Positions 18,271 to 28,090 of a stretch of DNA of 64,000 bases are shown piece after piece. How positions within the stretch are numbered: the first letter of the stretch is position 1; every line of letters starts with the position of its first letter. The notes under the pieces were generated by a model. That model was not told the origin of the DNA. It made no database searches and was given only the letters and a program-made list of their open reading frames with translations. This DNA is from Pseudomonas sp. DTU12.3. GTDB lineage: Bacteria > Pseudomonadota > Gammaproteobacteria > Pseudomonadales > Pseudomonadaceae. Both the position numbers and the translations under genes were made by a program. Location of the stretch: the NCBI RefSeq assembly GCF_004124275.1, contig NZ_CP027218.1, positions 1 to 64,000 on the forward strand. Direction: 5' to 3'.

Positions 18271-19839
18271 GTGATTCCCGGACAAAAACTGATCGCTGCA
18301 GCGCTGCTCGCCTTGCTCTTGAACGGCTGTGCCACGCTCGATGTGCCGCGCGAACCGAGCCAGGCCTTGCCGGCGTCCAGCTCCAGCTTCGGCCGCTCAA
18401 TCCAGGCCCAGGCCGCACCCCATCAGGGCCGTTCCGGCTTTCGTCTGCTGTCCAACAGCACCGAGTCTTTCACCGCTCGCGCCGAGCTGATCCGCAATGC
18501 GCAGGTCAGCCTCGACTTGCAGTACTACATCGTTCACGACGGCATCAGCACGCGCATGCTGGTGGAAGAAGTGCTCAAGGCGGCCGACCGTGGCGTGCGC
18601 GTGCGCATCCTGCTCGACGACACCACCAGCGACGGCCTCGACCAGATCATCGCCACCCTGGCCGCGCATCCACAGATCCAGATCAGGCTGTTCAACCCTC
18701 TGCATCTGGGGCGCAGCACCGGCGTAACGCGCGCAGCAGGACGTCTGTTCAACCTGTCTTTGCAGCATCGGCGCATGCATAACAAGTTGTGGCTGGCGGA
18801 CAACAGCGCGGCCATCGTCGGCGGGCGCAATCTGGGCGATGAGTATTTCGATGCCGAGCCGAACCTGAATTTCACCGACATCGACATGCTCAGCATGGGG
18901 CCGGTGGCCGAGCAGCTCGGGCACAGTTTCGACCAATACTGGAACAGCGCACTGAGCAAGCCCATCGATGAATTCCTCTCCAGCAAACCCTCAGCCCGGG
19001 ATTTGCAGAACACCCGTACGCGCCTGGAAGAATCGCTGGAAGACACGCGCAAACAGAATCACGCGCTCTATCAGCAGCTGATGACCTTCACCACCGAGCC
19101 GCGCATGGACATCTGGCGCAAGGAGCTGATCTGGGCGTGGAATCAGGCGCTGTGGGACGCGCCGAGCAAGGTGCTGGCCAAAGGCGAGCCGGACCCGCAA
19201 TTGCTGCTGACCACGCAACTGGCCCCCGAACTGAGAGGCGTCAGCAAGGAGTTGATCATGATCTCGGCGTACTTCGTGCCGGGCCAGCCAGGGTTGGTGT
19301 ACCTGACCGGACGCGCCGATGCCGGCGTCGCGGTGAGCCTGCTGACCAATTCGCTGGAGGCCACCGATGTGCCCGCAGTGCACGGCGGTTATGCGCCCTA
19401 TCGCAAAGCGCTGCTCGAACACGGCGTGAAGCTGTATGAGTTACGACGCCAGCCTGGGGATAACTACGGCAGCGGGCCGCATGTGTTTTACAGCAAGTCG
19501 TTTCGCGGCTCGGATTCAAGCCTGCACAGCAAGGCGATGATCTTCGATCGGCAGAAATCGTTTATCGGCTCGTTCAACTTTGACCCGCGTTCGGTGTTGT
19601 GGAACACCGAAGTCGGCGTGTTGGTCGACAGCCCCGAACTGGCCGAACATGTGCGCAAACTGGCGTTGCAAGGCATGGCACCAGCGTTGAGTTATGAGGC
19701 GAAATTGCAGGATGGCAAGATTGTCTGGGTGACCGAAGACAACGGCCAGATGCACACACTGACCAAGGAACCGGGGAGTTGGTGGCGACGCTTCAATGCG
19801 TGGTTCAGCACCACCGTGGGGCTTGAGCGGATGCTTTGA
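18271..19839 (+). CDS. Phospholipase D family lipoprotein (cardiolipin synthase-like)
   Basis: PLD superfamily enzyme of 522 residues starting at GTG, which places a lipoprotein signal peptide at the N-terminus (lipobox LLNGC, Cys near residue 18). The first HKD motif is HNKLWLADN with GGRN (about 170-190), and the second is HSKAMIFDRQKSFIGSFNFDPR (about 410-432). Two HKD motifs form one active site that cleaves or exchanges phosphodiester head groups. The organisation fits YmdC/ClsC-like proteins, but the lipid anchor suggests action at the envelope on phospholipids. The frame is open 35 codons upstream without a signal peptide. It is divergent from the fimbrial operon. Confidence 0.8.
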   Translation: MIPGQKLIAAALLALLLNGCATLDVPREPSQALPASSSSFGRSIQAQAAPHQGRSGFRLLSNSTESFTARAELIRNAQVSLDLQYYIVHDGISTRMLVEEVLKAADRGVRVRILLDDTTSDGLDQIIATLAAHPQIQIRLFNPLHLGRSTGVTRAAGRLFNLSLQHRRMHNKLWLADNSAAIVGGRNLGDEYFDAEPNLNFTDIDMLSMGPVAEQLGHSFDQYWNSALSKPIDEFLSSKPSARDLQNTRTRLEESLEDTRKQNHALYQQLMTFTTEPRMDIWRKELIWAWNQALWDAPSKVLAKGEPDPQLLLTTQLAPELRGVSKELIMISAYFVPGQPGLVYLTGRADAGVAVSLLTNSLEATDVPAVHGGYAPYRKALLEHGVKLYELRRQPGDNYGSGPHVFYSKSFRGSDSSLHSKAMIFDRQKSFIGSFNFDPRSVLWNTEVGVLVDSPELAEHVRKLALQGMAPALSYEAKLQDGKIVWVTEDNGQMHTLTKEPGSWWRRFNAWFSTTVGLERML

Positions 19840-19843
19840 AAAG

Positions 19844-19922
19844 CAAAAGATCGCAGCCTGCGGCAGCTCCTACATGGACATACATTTCAACTGTAGGAGC
19901 TGCCGCAGGCTGCGATCTTTTG
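19844..19922. repeat. REP-type inverted repeat (GTAGGAGCTGCCG type)
   Basis: Two inverted arms with CTGTAGGAGCTGCCGCAGGC and GATCTTTT ends, between the converging PLD and MFS genes. Confidence 0.85.
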
Positions 19923-19925
19923 ACC

Positions 19926-21068
19926 TTAAGCCGTTTGCTCTGTACCAAATGCCCCTTGGCGCAATAGCAATATCACCAATCCAAACGCCCCGATCGCCAT
20001 CAACAGCGGCAACGCATGCCCGCTGATCCATTGGCTCCCCGCCCCCGCCACCAGCGGCCCGATCAGACAACCGACGCCCCACAGCTGCGCGATATGCGCA
20101 TTGGCGCGCATCAGCGCATCGTCGCGATAACGCTCGCCGATCAGAATCAACGACAGGGTGAACAAACCACCGGCACTGGCGCCAAACAACACCCACAACG
20201 GCCAGATCAGCAGCGTATCGAGCAACAGCGGAATCGCCAGACTCGACAGCATCAGCACCACCGCGCAGCCGGCGAACAATGTGCGCCGCGACAGGTAATC
20301 GGCCAACGCGCCAATCGGCAATTGCAGCAATGCATCGCCGACCACCACGGTGCTGACCATCGCCAGCGCGATTTCGGCAGTGAAGCCCTGTTGCAGGCAA
20401 TACACCGGTAACAGCGTCAAAATCATTGCCTCGAACGCGGCGAACAACGATACCGCCCAGGCAATCGCCGGCAGATCGCGAGCGAATACCCACAGGTCGC
20501 GGAACGTCACGCTGCTCGCTTCACTGCTCGGTGCGCCACTGCGGCCCAGCAACAGCAACGGCGAAACCAACAGCAAGCCGACGCCAACCCAGAACCCGTA
20601 ATCATCTTCGGTGCCGAGCGCGCCCAGCAGCAACGGCCCAGACAACTGGCTCAACGCATAGCTGCTGCCATACAGCGCCACCAAGCGGCCACGCCAGTTT
20701 TCGACCACCAGTTGATTGATCCAGCTTTCACCGAGGATGAACACGATGGTCAAGATCACGCCGATCATCAGGCGCAACAGCAGCCAGATCGGGTAGCTCG
20801 GCAACAACGCCAACAAGCCAATCGACAACGCCCCGGCCCACAGGCACAGGCGCATCAGGTTGGCTGTGCCGAAGCGTGCCGCTAGATGGCTGGAAATCTT
20901 TGCGCCCAACAACACGCCAATCGCCGGCATCGCCGCCATCACACCGATGGCGAAAGAGCCGTAACCCCAACTCTCCAGACGCAACGACACCAACGGCATG
21001 CTGACCCCCAGGGCCAGGCCGACACTCAGGACAGACGCCAACACGGCGAAATACGTCGCCCAACGCAT
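19926..21068 (-). CDS. MFS transporter (YcaD-like)
   Basis: Inner-membrane major facilitator of 380 residues with about 12 hydrophobic segments; hydrophobic runs begin at residue 5 (YFAVLASVLSVGLALGVSMPL) and recur to the C-terminus. Motif A-like sequence appears at HLAARFGTANLMRLCLW (about 62) and IGALADYLSRRTLFAG (about 250). The substrate is unknown. Homologues sit next to the kauB-type gene in other pseudomonads, as I recall, so an amine-related solute is possible. It is flanked by REP elements on both sides and has no operon partner. Confidence 0.82.
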   Translation of the reverse strand: MRWATYFAVLASVLSVGLALGVSMPLVSLRLESWGYGSFAIGVMAAMPAIGVLLGAKISSHLAARFGTANLMRLCLWAGALSIGLLALLPSYPIWLLLRLMIGVILTIVFILGESWINQLVVENWRGRLVALYGSSYALSQLSGPLLLGALGTEDDYGFWVGVGLLLVSPLLLLGRSGAPSSEASSVTFRDLWVFARDLPAIAWAVSLFAAFEAMILTLLPVYCLQQGFTAEIALAMVSTVVVGDALLQLPIGALADYLSRRTLFAGCAVVLMLSSLAIPLLLDTLLIWPLWVLFGASAGGLFTLSLILIGERYRDDALMRANAHIAQLWGVGCLIGPLVAGAGSQWISGHALPLLMAIGAFGLVILLLRQGAFGTEQTA

Positions 21069-21112
21069 GTTCCACGCTCCTGTGGATAATTATTATGTGC
21101 ACCGCAAAACCA

Positions 21113-21205
21113 CTGTGGGAGCGGGCTTGCTCGCGAATACGGTTTCACATTCAGCAAATGTGCTGACTGATGCACCGCATTCGCGAGCAAGCCCGCTCCC
21201 ACAGG
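21113..21205. repeat. REP-type inverted repeat (GGGAGCGGGCTTGCTCGCG type)
   Basis: Arms TGTGGGAGCGGGCTTGCTCG and its complement are separated by about 45 bases, between the MFS start and the aldehyde dehydrogenase stop. It belongs to the same family as 11634-11699 but has a longer spacer. Confidence 0.85.
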
Positions 21206-21256
21206 GGATCTCTGTCTCGTCAGGTAGCCCGGCGTGACCGGGCTACCGTTAACGGC

Positions 21257-22750
21257 TTACAGCTTGATCCACGTCGCTTTCAGTTCGGTGTACTTGTCGA
21301 ACGCGTGCAGCGACTTGTCGCGACCGTTGCCCGACTGCTTGAAGCCGCCGAACGGCGCGGTCATGTCGCCGCCATCGTACTGGTTAACCCAGACGCTACC
21401 GGCGCGCAGCGCTTTGGCGGTCAAGTGGGCCTTGGAGATGTCCTGAGTCCAGACCGCAGCGGCCAGACCGTACGGCGTGTCGTTGGCGATCTGGATCGCC
21501 TCTTCAGCCGTATCGAAAGCGATCACCGACAGCACTGGGCCGAAAATCTCTTCCTGGGCAATCTTCATCGCGTTGCTCACGCCATCGAAAATCGTTGGCT
21601 CAACGTAGGTGCCACCGGTCTCCTGCAGGATGCGCTTGCCGCCAGCCACCAGTTTGGCGCCATCGGTATGGCCGGATTCGATGTACGACAGCACGGTATT
21701 CATCTGCTGCGTATCGACCAGCGCACCGACGTTGGTCGCCGGATCCAGCGGGTTGCCCGGTTTCCAGGCTTTCAACGCCTCGATCACCATCGGCAGGAAC
21801 TTGTCCTTGATCGAACGCTCGACCAGCAGACGCGAACCGGCAGTGCAGACTTCGCCCTGGTTGAAGGCGATGGCGCTGGCGGCAGATTCGGCGGCGGCTT
21901 GCAGATCCGGCGCATCGGCAAAGACGATGTTCGGGCTCTTGCCACCGGCTTCCAGCCAGACGCGTTTCATGTTCGATTCGCCGGAGTAGATCATCAGTTG
22001 CTTGGCGATCTTGGTCGAACCGGTGAACACCAAGGTGTCGACATCGTTGTGCAGGGCCAGCGCCTTGCCGACGGTGTGGCCGTAGCCCGGCAGCACGTTG
22101 AGCACGCCTTTCGGAATACCGGCTTCAACGGCCAGCGCGGCAATGCGGATGGCGGTCAGCGGAGATTTTTCCGACGGTTTGAGAATCACCGAGTTACCGG
22201 TCGACAACGCCGGGCCGAGTTTCCAGCAGGCCATCATCAACGGGAAGTTCCACGGCACGATGGCACCGACCACGCCCACTGGCTCGCGGGTCACCAGACC
22301 CAGTTGATCGTGCGGAGTCGCCGCCACTTCGTCGTAAATCTTGTCGATCGCTTCACCGCTCCAGCTCAGCGCTTGCGCTGCGCCCGGGACGTCGATGTAC
22401 AGCGAATCGCTGATCGGTTTGCCCATGTCGAGGGTTTCGAGCAGGGCCAGCTCTTCAGCGTGCTGCTTGAGCAGGCCGGCAAAACGGATCATGGTGGCTT
22501 TGCGCTTGGTCGGCGCCAGGCGCGACCATACGCCGGAATTGAAAGTAGCGCGGGCGTTTTCCACAGCGCGCTGAGCGTCGGCGGCGTCACAGCTGGCAAT
22601 CTTGCCGAGCAGACGGCCATCGACCGGGCTGATGCACTCGAAGGTCTCGCCGGAGACGGCGTCGGTGTATTCGCCATTGAGGTAGGCGCGGCCTTCGATT
22701 TTCAGGTCGCGGGCGCGTTGCTCCCAGTCGGCACGAGTCAGGGTGGTCAT
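21257..22750 (-). CDS. kauB: Aldehyde dehydrogenase (KauB/PuuC-like)
   Basis: NAD(P)-dependent aldehyde dehydrogenase of 497 residues. It shows the NAD-binding PWNFPLMMACWKLGPAL block (about 163), the catalytic glutamate in LEAGGKSPNIV (about 264), the catalytic cysteine in NQGEVCTAGSRL (about 298) and the EEIFGPVLSVI motif (about 395). The length and N-terminal half match KauB/PuuC, which oxidise 4-guanidinobutyraldehyde, gamma-glutamyl-aminobutyraldehyde and related aldehydes from arginine and polyamines. The ATG has GGAGGA about 8 bases upstream. It is divergent from the cupin gene. The exact substrate is an inference from family and neighbours. Confidence 0.88.
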   Translation of the reverse strand: MTTLTRADWEQRARDLKIEGRAYLNGEYTDAVSGETFECISPVDGRLLGKIASCDAADAQRAVENARATFNSGVWSRLAPTKRKATMIRFAGLLKQHAEELALLETLDMGKPISDSLYIDVPGAAQALSWSGEAIDKIYDEVAATPHDQLGLVTREPVGVVGAIVPWNFPLMMACWKLGPALSTGNSVILKPSEKSPLTAIRIAALAVEAGIPKGVLNVLPGYGHTVGKALALHNDVDTLVFTGSTKIAKQLMIYSGESNMKRVWLEAGGKSPNIVFADAPDLQAAAESAASAIAFNQGEVCTAGSRLLVERSIKDKFLPMVIEALKAWKPGNPLDPATNVGALVDTQQMNTVLSYIESGHTDGAKLVAGGKRILQETGGTYVEPTIFDGVSNAMKIAQEEIFGPVLSVIAFDTAEEAIQIANDTPYGLAAAVWTQDISKAHLTAKALRAGSVWVNQYDGGDMTAPFGGFKQSGNGRDKSLHAFDKYTELKATWIKL

Positions 22751-22990
22751 TTCGAGTGTCCTCCGCTTGTTGAATACGAGCGCCGCGCGATCTTCGCCAG
22801 CGTCCTCAAGAATTCTGCCCGGCCAGCCGGTTTTTTCGGCCAGAGGCACCCGCCACCCTAAACCAGGCACCGGGTTTGTTTCAATATATTTGACATAAGG
22901 TGGCCATACGGCCTTGCGGTGTTGATTTTAATCAACATAGACTTTGGCCCTTTCCAGCCCATCGCGCCGTATTCACAGGGGATAACAACA

Positions 22991-23353
22991 ATGAACATCC
23001 AGAACGTCGTCGACATCAGCCTTACCAGCAGCGAAGCCGAACGCTATCGCCCGGACCCGGCCAAAGTGCTCAAGGGTGATCCTGAACAGGCCGTGTTTCA
23101 TCAATACGATAGCCCTTGTGGGCAGATGGGCGTCGGCGTGTGGGAAGGTGCAGTCGGGCAGTGGACGGTGAATTACACCGAGCATGAATACTGCGAGATT
23201 TTGCAGGGCGTTTCGGTACTGCGGGACAGCGATGGCAATGCCAAGACCTTGCGTGTTGGCGACCGGTTTGTGATTCCGGCGGGGTTTCGTGGCACTTGGG
23301 AAGTGCTGGAGGCTTGCCGCAAGGTCTATGTGATCTTCGAACAAAAGGCTTGA
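22991..23353 (+). CDS. Cupin domain protein
   Basis: Small protein of 120 residues consisting of one cupin barrel: VNYTEHEYCEILQGVSVLRD (about 61-80) is the first cupin motif, with Glu/His metal-ligand candidates, and GDRFVIPAGFRGTWEVLE (about 91-108) the second. It resembles EutQ-like/DUF861 proteins of unknown enzymatic activity that often accompany amine catabolism. It starts at ATG with AGGGGA upstream. It is divergent from the kauB-type gene with a 240-base AT-rich region between, so joint regulation is likely. Confidence 0.78.
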   Translation: MNIQNVVDISLTSSEAERYRPDPAKVLKGDPEQAVFHQYDSPCGQMGVGVWEGAVGQWTVNYTEHEYCEILQGVSVLRDSDGNAKTLRVGDRFVIPAGFRGTWEVLEACRKVYVIFEQKA

Positions 23354-23377
23354 TCAAAATGCCAGCATCAGAATCCC

Positions 23378-23451
23378 CTGTAGGAGCTGCCGAAGGCTGC
23401 GATCTGTTGATTTCCAAGATCAAAGGATCGCAGCCTTCGGCAGCTCCTACA
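23378..23451. repeat. REP-type inverted repeat (GTAGGAGCTGCCG type)
   Basis: Arms CTGTAGGAGCTGCCGAAGGC and its complement around a short centre, directly after the cupin gene. Confidence 0.85.
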
Positions 23452-23478
23452 TAGCCAGCGGGTGAAAACCGAGGCAAC

Positions 23479-23513
23479 AAAAAAGGCCCGTATCGTGAGA
23501 TACGGGCCTTTTT
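23479..23513. terminator. Rho-independent terminator, bidirectional
   Basis: A-run, stem AAGGCCCGTATC-GTGA-GATACGGGCCTT, then Ts. It lies between the converging cupin gene and rpmG and can serve both. Confidence 0.88.
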
Positions 23514-23533
23514 CGTAAGTCGGGAAAAATCAA

Positions 23534-23689
23534 TTACTTGATTTTGCCTTCCTTGTAGATCACGTGCTTGCGAACAACCGGATCATATTTCTTGATCTCG
23601 ATTTTGTCCGGGGTAGTACGCTTGTTCTTGTCGGTAGTGTAGAAGTGACCAGTACCGGCGCTCGAGATCAAACGAATCAATTCACGCAT
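23534..23689 (-). CDS. rpmG: 50S ribosomal protein L33
   Basis: Ribosomal protein bL33 of 51 residues ([19 protein letters not shown]...), with the basic middle [17 protein letters not shown] and the C-terminal VIYKEGKIK typical of the cysteine-free form. It lies 11 bases after rpmB and forms the conserved rpmB-rpmG pair. The ATG has GGGAGC upstream. Being cysteine-free, it does not bind zinc. Confidence 0.96.
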   Translation of the reverse strand: MRELIRLISSAGTGHFYTTDKNKRTTPDKIEIKKYDPVVRKHVIYKEGKIK

Positions 23690-23700
23690 GATTAGCTCCC

Positions 23701-23934
23701 TTAAATCTTGCCATCGCGGCGAAGTTCGGCGAGCACGACAGTGATGCCACGCTTGTCGATGATACGCATGCCTTTGGCAGATACGCGCAGACGCACAAAA
23801 CGTTTCTCTTCTTCAACCCAGAAGCGGTGATGCTGCAGGTTCGGCAGGAAACGACGACGGGTTTTGTTGTTTGCGTGGGAAATGTTATTCCCAGTCACCG
23901 GACCCTTACCGGTAACTTGACATACTCTCGACAT
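23701..23934 (-). CDS. rpmB: 50S ribosomal protein L28
   Basis: Ribosomal protein bL28 of 77 residues. [20 protein letters not shown] and the basic [18 protein letters not shown] segment are diagnostic. It is first in the rpmB-rpmG operon, whose promoter should lie in the 448-base gap upstream. Confidence 0.97.
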   Translation of the reverse strand: MSRVCQVTGKGPVTGNNISHANNKTRRRFLPNLQHHRFWVEEEKRFVRLRVSAKGMRIIDKRGITVVLAELRRDGKI

Positions 23935-24382
23935 GCCTCAGCCCTCTAAAACCACATGCCCAACCCGGCATGGGTTGGCCGCTTAATCTCTCAGTCATTT
24001 GGCGCCAGGCGCCGCGTTTCTTTAGAGGTCTTACCGGCTACACCTACAGTGAAGGAACCGGGCCCCTAGAAAAGAGCGCTGCTTTATACCAGAAAGACCG
24101 GGATGCAACAACATTCGGTTTGCAATCAATCGGTAAAAAGGCGCTTTTTCGGTCTGCGAACGCTTTGGATAAAGGCCGGCATCGATTTTTACCACTCGTC
24201 GCAGAAAGTCGCCCAAGCAGGCGTTTCAGACTTTTTGCGAAGCACCGCGGTCTGAAAAACGGCCATCACTGTGCCCTTAAAATGCAAAAAGGGGATAGTC
24301 ATTTGTAATCCAGCCCTCTAGGGTAGGCCTTTTCCAGACTGCACTTGCAGATGGGCCTTCGATCTGTAAAAGGAAACCGACC
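23935..24382. other. Non-coding gap between rpmB and the peptide-binding protein gene
   Basis: A 448-base gap between divergent genes. It must hold the rpmBG promoter (minus strand) and that of the substrate-binding protein gene (plus strand). I see several short A/T tracts around 24090-24290 but no convincing promoter consensus, hairpin with T-run, RNA gene or coding frame. Confidence 0.5.
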
Positions 24383-25969
24383 ATGCGCCTCGCTGCCCTA
24401 CCCCTGCTGCTCGCCCCGCTCCTGCTGAGCCCTCTGGCCCAGGCTGCCGCGCTGAGCGTCTGCACCGAGGCCAGCCCGGAAGGGTTCGACGTGGTGCAAT
24501 ACAACTCGCTGACCACCACCAACGCCTCGGCCGACGTACTGATGAACCGTCTGGTGGACTTCGACACGGCCAGCGGCAAAGTCGTGCCGAGCCTGGCCGA
24601 CAGCTGGGAAGTCAGCACTGACGGCCTGAGCTATGTGTTCAAGCTACATCCGCAGGTGAAGTTTCATACGACCGATTATTTCAAGCCGAGCCGCGAGCTG
24701 ACCGCCGAAGACGTCAAGTTCAGCTTCGACCGCATGCTCGACCCGGCCAACCCGTGGCACAAAGTCGCTCAGAGCGGCTTCCCGCATGCGCAGTCGATGC
24801 AGTTGCCGGCACTGATCAAGAAGATCGACGCACTTGATCCGCTGACCGTGCGCTTCACTCTCGATCACCCGGATTCGACATTCCTCGCGACCCTGAGCAT
24901 GGGCTTCGCTTCGATCTACTCCGCTGAATACGCCGACAAACTGATGAAGGCCGGCGCGACGGACAAGCTCAACAGCCAGCCGATCGGCACTGGCCCGTTC
25001 GTGTTCAACCGTTTCCAGAAAGACGCGGCGATTCGCTACAAGGCCAACCCGGATTACTTCGGTGGCAAGCCTGCGGTGGATCCGCTGATCTTCGCCATTA
25101 CCCCGGACGCCAACGTGCGCCTGCAAAAGCTGCGACGTAACGAATGCCAGATCGCCCTGTCGCCGAAGCCTCTCGACGTACAGGCCGCGCTGAAAGAGCC
25201 CACACTGAAAGTCGAAAAGACTGACGCGTTCATGACCGCATTCGTCGGCATCAACAGCCAGCATCCACCGCTGGACAAGCCGGAAGTGCGCCAAGCGATC
25301 AACCTCGCATTCGACAAGGCCAACTACATCAAGGCGGTGTTCGAAGACACCGCCGAAGCGGCCAACGGCCCTTATCCGCCAAACACCTGGAGCTACGCGA
25401 AGAGCCTGCCGGGGTATCCGCACGATGTCGCCAAAGCCAAGGCGCTGCTGGCCAAGGCCGGTTTGAAGGATGGTTTCCAGACCACCATCTGGACGCGTCC
25501 GTCCGGCAGCCTGCTCAACCCGAACCCAAGCCTCGGCGCGCAATTGTTGCAGTCGGATCTGGCAGAAATCGGCATTCAGGCGGAAATCCGCGTGATCGAG
25601 TGGGGCGAGCTGATTCGCCGCGCCAAGGCCGGCGAGCATGATCTGCTGTTCATGGGCTGGGCCGGCGACAACGGCGATCCGGACAACTTCCTCACGCCGC
25701 AGTTTTCCTGTGCTGCGGTCAAGTCGGGCACCAACTTCGCCCGCTACTGCAACGCCGATCTGGACAAGCTGATCAGCGCCGGCAAGACCACCAGCGAGCA
25801 AGGTGTGCGCACCAAGCTGTACGAGCAGGCGCAGGCGCAGATTCAGCAGCAGGCGCTGTGGTTGCCGCTGGCGCACCCAACCGCCTACGCACTGACGCGT
25901 AAAGACGTGCAGGGTTACGCCGTCAGCCCGTTTGGCCGCCAGGACTACTCCAAGGTCAATCTGAAATAA
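24383..25969 (+). CDS. Dipeptide/peptide ABC transporter substrate-binding protein (DppA-like)
   Basis: Periplasmic solute-binding protein of 528 residues (SBP_bac_5 family) that captures peptides for an ABC importer. The signal peptide is MRLAALPLLLAPLLLSPLAQA. The family signature appears as TAEDVKFSFDRMLDPANPWH (about 112) and PIGTGPFVFNRFQKDAAIRY (about 200). The start has AAGGA upstream. No permease or ATPase gene is next to it, so it must work with a transporter encoded elsewhere; pseudomonads often carry several such orphan DppA paralogues with different peptide preferences. Confidence 0.88.
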   Translation: MRLAALPLLLAPLLLSPLAQAAALSVCTEASPEGFDVVQYNSLTTTNASADVLMNRLVDFDTASGKVVPSLADSWEVSTDGLSYVFKLHPQVKFHTTDYFKPSRELTAEDVKFSFDRMLDPANPWHKVAQSGFPHAQSMQLPALIKKIDALDPLTVRFTLDHPDSTFLATLSMGFASIYSAEYADKLMKAGATDKLNSQPIGTGPFVFNRFQKDAAIRYKANPDYFGGKPAVDPLIFAITPDANVRLQKLRRNECQIALSPKPLDVQAALKEPTLKVEKTDAFMTAFVGINSQHPPLDKPEVRQAINLAFDKANYIKAVFEDTAEAANGPYPPNTWSYAKSLPGYPHDVAKAKALLAKAGLKDGFQTTIWTRPSGSLLNPNPSLGAQLLQSDLAEIGIQAEIRVIEWGELIRRAKAGEHDLLFMGWAGDNGDPDNFLTPQFSCAAVKSGTNFARYCNADLDKLISAGKTTSEQGVRTKLYEQAQAQIQQQALWLPLAHPTAYALTRKDVQGYAVSPFGRQDYSKVNLK

Positions 25970-25977
25970 CCGACCCC

Positions 25978-26058
25978 CTGTAGGAGCTGCCGCAGGCTGC
26001 GATCTTTTGAGGTTGTTTTTGCAGATCAAAAGATCGCAGCCTGCGGCAGCTCCTACAG
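25978..26058. repeat. REP-type inverted repeat (GTAGGAGCTGCCG type)
   Basis: Nearly perfect arms CTGTAGGAGCTGCCGCAGGC...GATCTTTTGA and complement around about 14 bases, between the convergent substrate-binding protein and radC genes. Confidence 0.88.
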
Positions 26059-26066
26059 GGGAAGGG

Positions 26067-26741
26067 TTACATCCAGCCACATTCCGCCATCGACAGCGGT
26101 TCTCCATCGCCAACAATGAAGTGATCGAGCACCCGCACATCAATCAGATCCAAAGCCTTTTGCAGGCGCTTGGTCAGCAATCGATCCGCCTGACTGGGAT
26201 CCGTGTTCCCCGACGGATGGTTGTGGCAGAGAATCACCGCCGCCGCATTGTTAGCCAACGCACGTTTCACCACTTCCCGAGGGTGCACGCTGGTATTGTC
26301 GATCGAGCCGCGAAACAGCGCCTCGAAATTCAGCACCTGATGCTTTGAATCAAGAAAAAGACAGCCGAACACTTCATGTGGCTCATGCCTCAGCATGGCT
26401 TTAAGGTAATCGCGGACTACTTGCGGGTTTTCCAGTGCAGGTTTCTGGCGCGAGCGTTCGGCCAGATGCCGCTTGCCCATTTCTTGCGCCGCTTGCAGCT
26501 GCGCAAACTTTGCCGGACCCAAACCCAATTGTTTGCTGAAGGCGTCCTGATCGGCCTCAAGCAGCAAACGCAGGCTGCCGAACTGACTCAACAAATGCCG
26601 CGCCAGATCCACCGCACTTTTCCCCGGCACGCCGGTACGAAGGAAAATCGCCAGCAGTTCCGCATCCGAAAGACTCGCCGCACCTTGTTCCAACAACCTT
26701 TCCCGCGGGCGTTCCGCCGCCGGCCAATCGCGAATACTCAT
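26067..26741 (-). CDS. radC: RadC family JAB domain protein
   Basis: Protein of 224 residues with the RadC architecture: an N-terminal helix-hairpin-helix-like region ([22 protein letters not shown], about 16-37) and a C-terminal JAB/MPN domain with the metal-binding motif [16 protein letters not shown] (about 170). Although named for DNA repair, its role is unproven; the JAB motif suggests a metal-dependent hydrolase. It is divergent from coaBC, the conserved arrangement in gammaproteobacteria. Confidence 0.92.
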   Translation of the reverse strand: MSIRDWPAAERPRERLLEQGAASLSDAELLAIFLRTGVPGKSAVDLARHLLSQFGSLRLLLEADQDAFSKQLGLGPAKFAQLQAAQEMGKRHLAERSRQKPALENPQVVRDYLKAMLRHEPHEVFGCLFLDSKHQVLNFEALFRGSIDNTSVHPREVVKRALANNAAAVILCHNHPSGNTDPSQADRLLTKRLQKALDLIDVRVLDHFIVGDGEPLSMAECGWM

Positions 26742-26876
26742 AGCACTTCCCTGTCTGTGGGCGCCGCTGTTCCGTAGCGGTCGCTGTGATATCTTAGCCC
26801 ATCTTTTTTGCGGGCGAATTCACCCTGGGGAGGGGGTTTCGCCACGTATGTCACCCACGAAATGAAAGGCAGACCT

Positions 26877-28085
26877 ATGCAGCGGCTGTATCGGAAACGC
26901 ATCGTTCTGGGCGTCGGCGGCGGCATCGCGGCCTACAAGAGCGCTGATCTGGTTCGTCGCCTGATCGACCAGGGCGCTGAAGTGCGCGTGGTCATGACCC
27001 ACGGCGGCGCTGAGTTCATCACCCCGCTGACCATGCAGGCGCTGTCCGGCCACCCGGTGCACCTCGACTTGCTCGACCCGGCCGCGGAAGCCGCGATGGG
27101 CCACATCGAGCTGGCGAAATGGGCCGATCTGGTGCTGATCGCCCCGGCCACCGCCGACCTGATCGCGCGTCTGGCCCAAGGCATTGCCAACGATTTGCTG
27201 ACCACGCTGGTGCTGGCCACCGATGCCGTCGTGGCGGTCGCGCCGGCAATGAATCAGGCGATGTGGCGCGATCCGGCCACCCAGGCCAACCTGCAACTCC
27301 TCGAAAGCCGTGGACTGAAGACCTTCGGCCCGGCCTCGGGCAGCCAGGCCTGTGGCGACGTCGGCATGGGCCGGATGATGGAAGCCACCGACCTCGCACA
27401 ATGCGCGGCAGACTGCTTTCAGCGTCAGGCACTGACCGGCAAACACGTGGTGATTACTGCCGGCCCCACCCAGGAAAACATCGACCCGGTGCGTTACATC
27501 ACCAACCACAGCTCCGGCAAAATGGGCTTTGCCCTCGCCGAAGCCGCGGTGGAAGCCGGCGCCCGCGTCACGCTGATCAGCGGCCCGGTGCACCTGCCGA
27601 CCCCGGATCGCGTCACGCGCATTGATGTGGTCAGTGCCCGCGACATGCTCGCGGCCTGTGAATCGGCGATCCCGTGCGACGTGTTCATCGCCTCGGCAGC
27701 CGTGGCGGACTACCGCCCGGAAGTGGTTGCCCCGCAAAAACTCAAGAAAGATCCTACGAGCGGCGACGGCTTCGTCCTGCAAATGGTGCGTAACCCGGAC
27801 ATCCTGGCCACCATCGCGACCCGTCCCGACCGTCCGTTCAGTGTCGGCTTTGCCGCCGAGACCGAACATCTGCTCGACTACGCTGCACGCAAGCTGAAGG
27901 ACAAGAATCTCGATTTGATCGTCGCCAATGACGTCGCCAACCCGAGCATCGGTTTCAACAGCGAAGAAAACGCCTGCAGCGTGATTGACCGTGCGCTGCA
28001 TGCCACGGTTTTCGCCCAGACCAGCAAGAGCAAGATCGCTCGCCAACTGGTCACTTTTATCGCCGAACGTCTGAACCAGGTTTAA
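26877..28085 (+). CDS. coaBC: Bifunctional phosphopantothenoylcysteine decarboxylase/synthetase CoaBC
   Basis: Two-step CoA biosynthesis enzyme of 402 residues: phosphopantothenate plus cysteine (CoaB, with CTP), then decarboxylation (CoaC, FMN). The N-terminal CoaC domain shows [18 protein letters not shown] (about 11-28), the catalytic [15 protein letters not shown] region with His at about 61-67, and APAMNQAMW (about 122). The CoaB domain starts near [20 protein letters not shown] (about 188) with the NHSSGKMG loop. The ATG at 26877 gives the usual length; the frame is open 23 codons upstream. dut follows after 5 bases. Confidence 0.95.
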   Translation: MQRLYRKRIVLGVGGGIAAYKSADLVRRLIDQGAEVRVVMTHGGAEFITPLTMQALSGHPVHLDLLDPAAEAAMGHIELAKWADLVLIAPATADLIARLAQGIANDLLTTLVLATDAVVAVAPAMNQAMWRDPATQANLQLLESRGLKTFGPASGSQACGDVGMGRMMEATDLAQCAADCFQRQALTGKHVVITAGPTQENIDPVRYITNHSSGKMGFALAEAAVEAGARVTLISGPVHLPTPDRVTRIDVVSARDMLAACESAIPCDVFIASAAVADYRPEVVAPQKLKKDPTSGDGFVLQMVRNPDILATIATRPDRPFSVGFAAETEHLLDYAARKLKDKNLDLIVANDVANPSIGFNSEENACSVIDRALHATVFAQTSKSKIARQLVTFIAERLNQV

Positions 28086-28090
28086 TTTAC

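Noticed and set aside
21170..22861. 563-codon open frame opposite the aldehyde dehydrogenase gene
   Set aside because: Shadow of a high-GC gene; composition is Arg/Gly/His-rich and the minus-strand enzyme motifs are complete.
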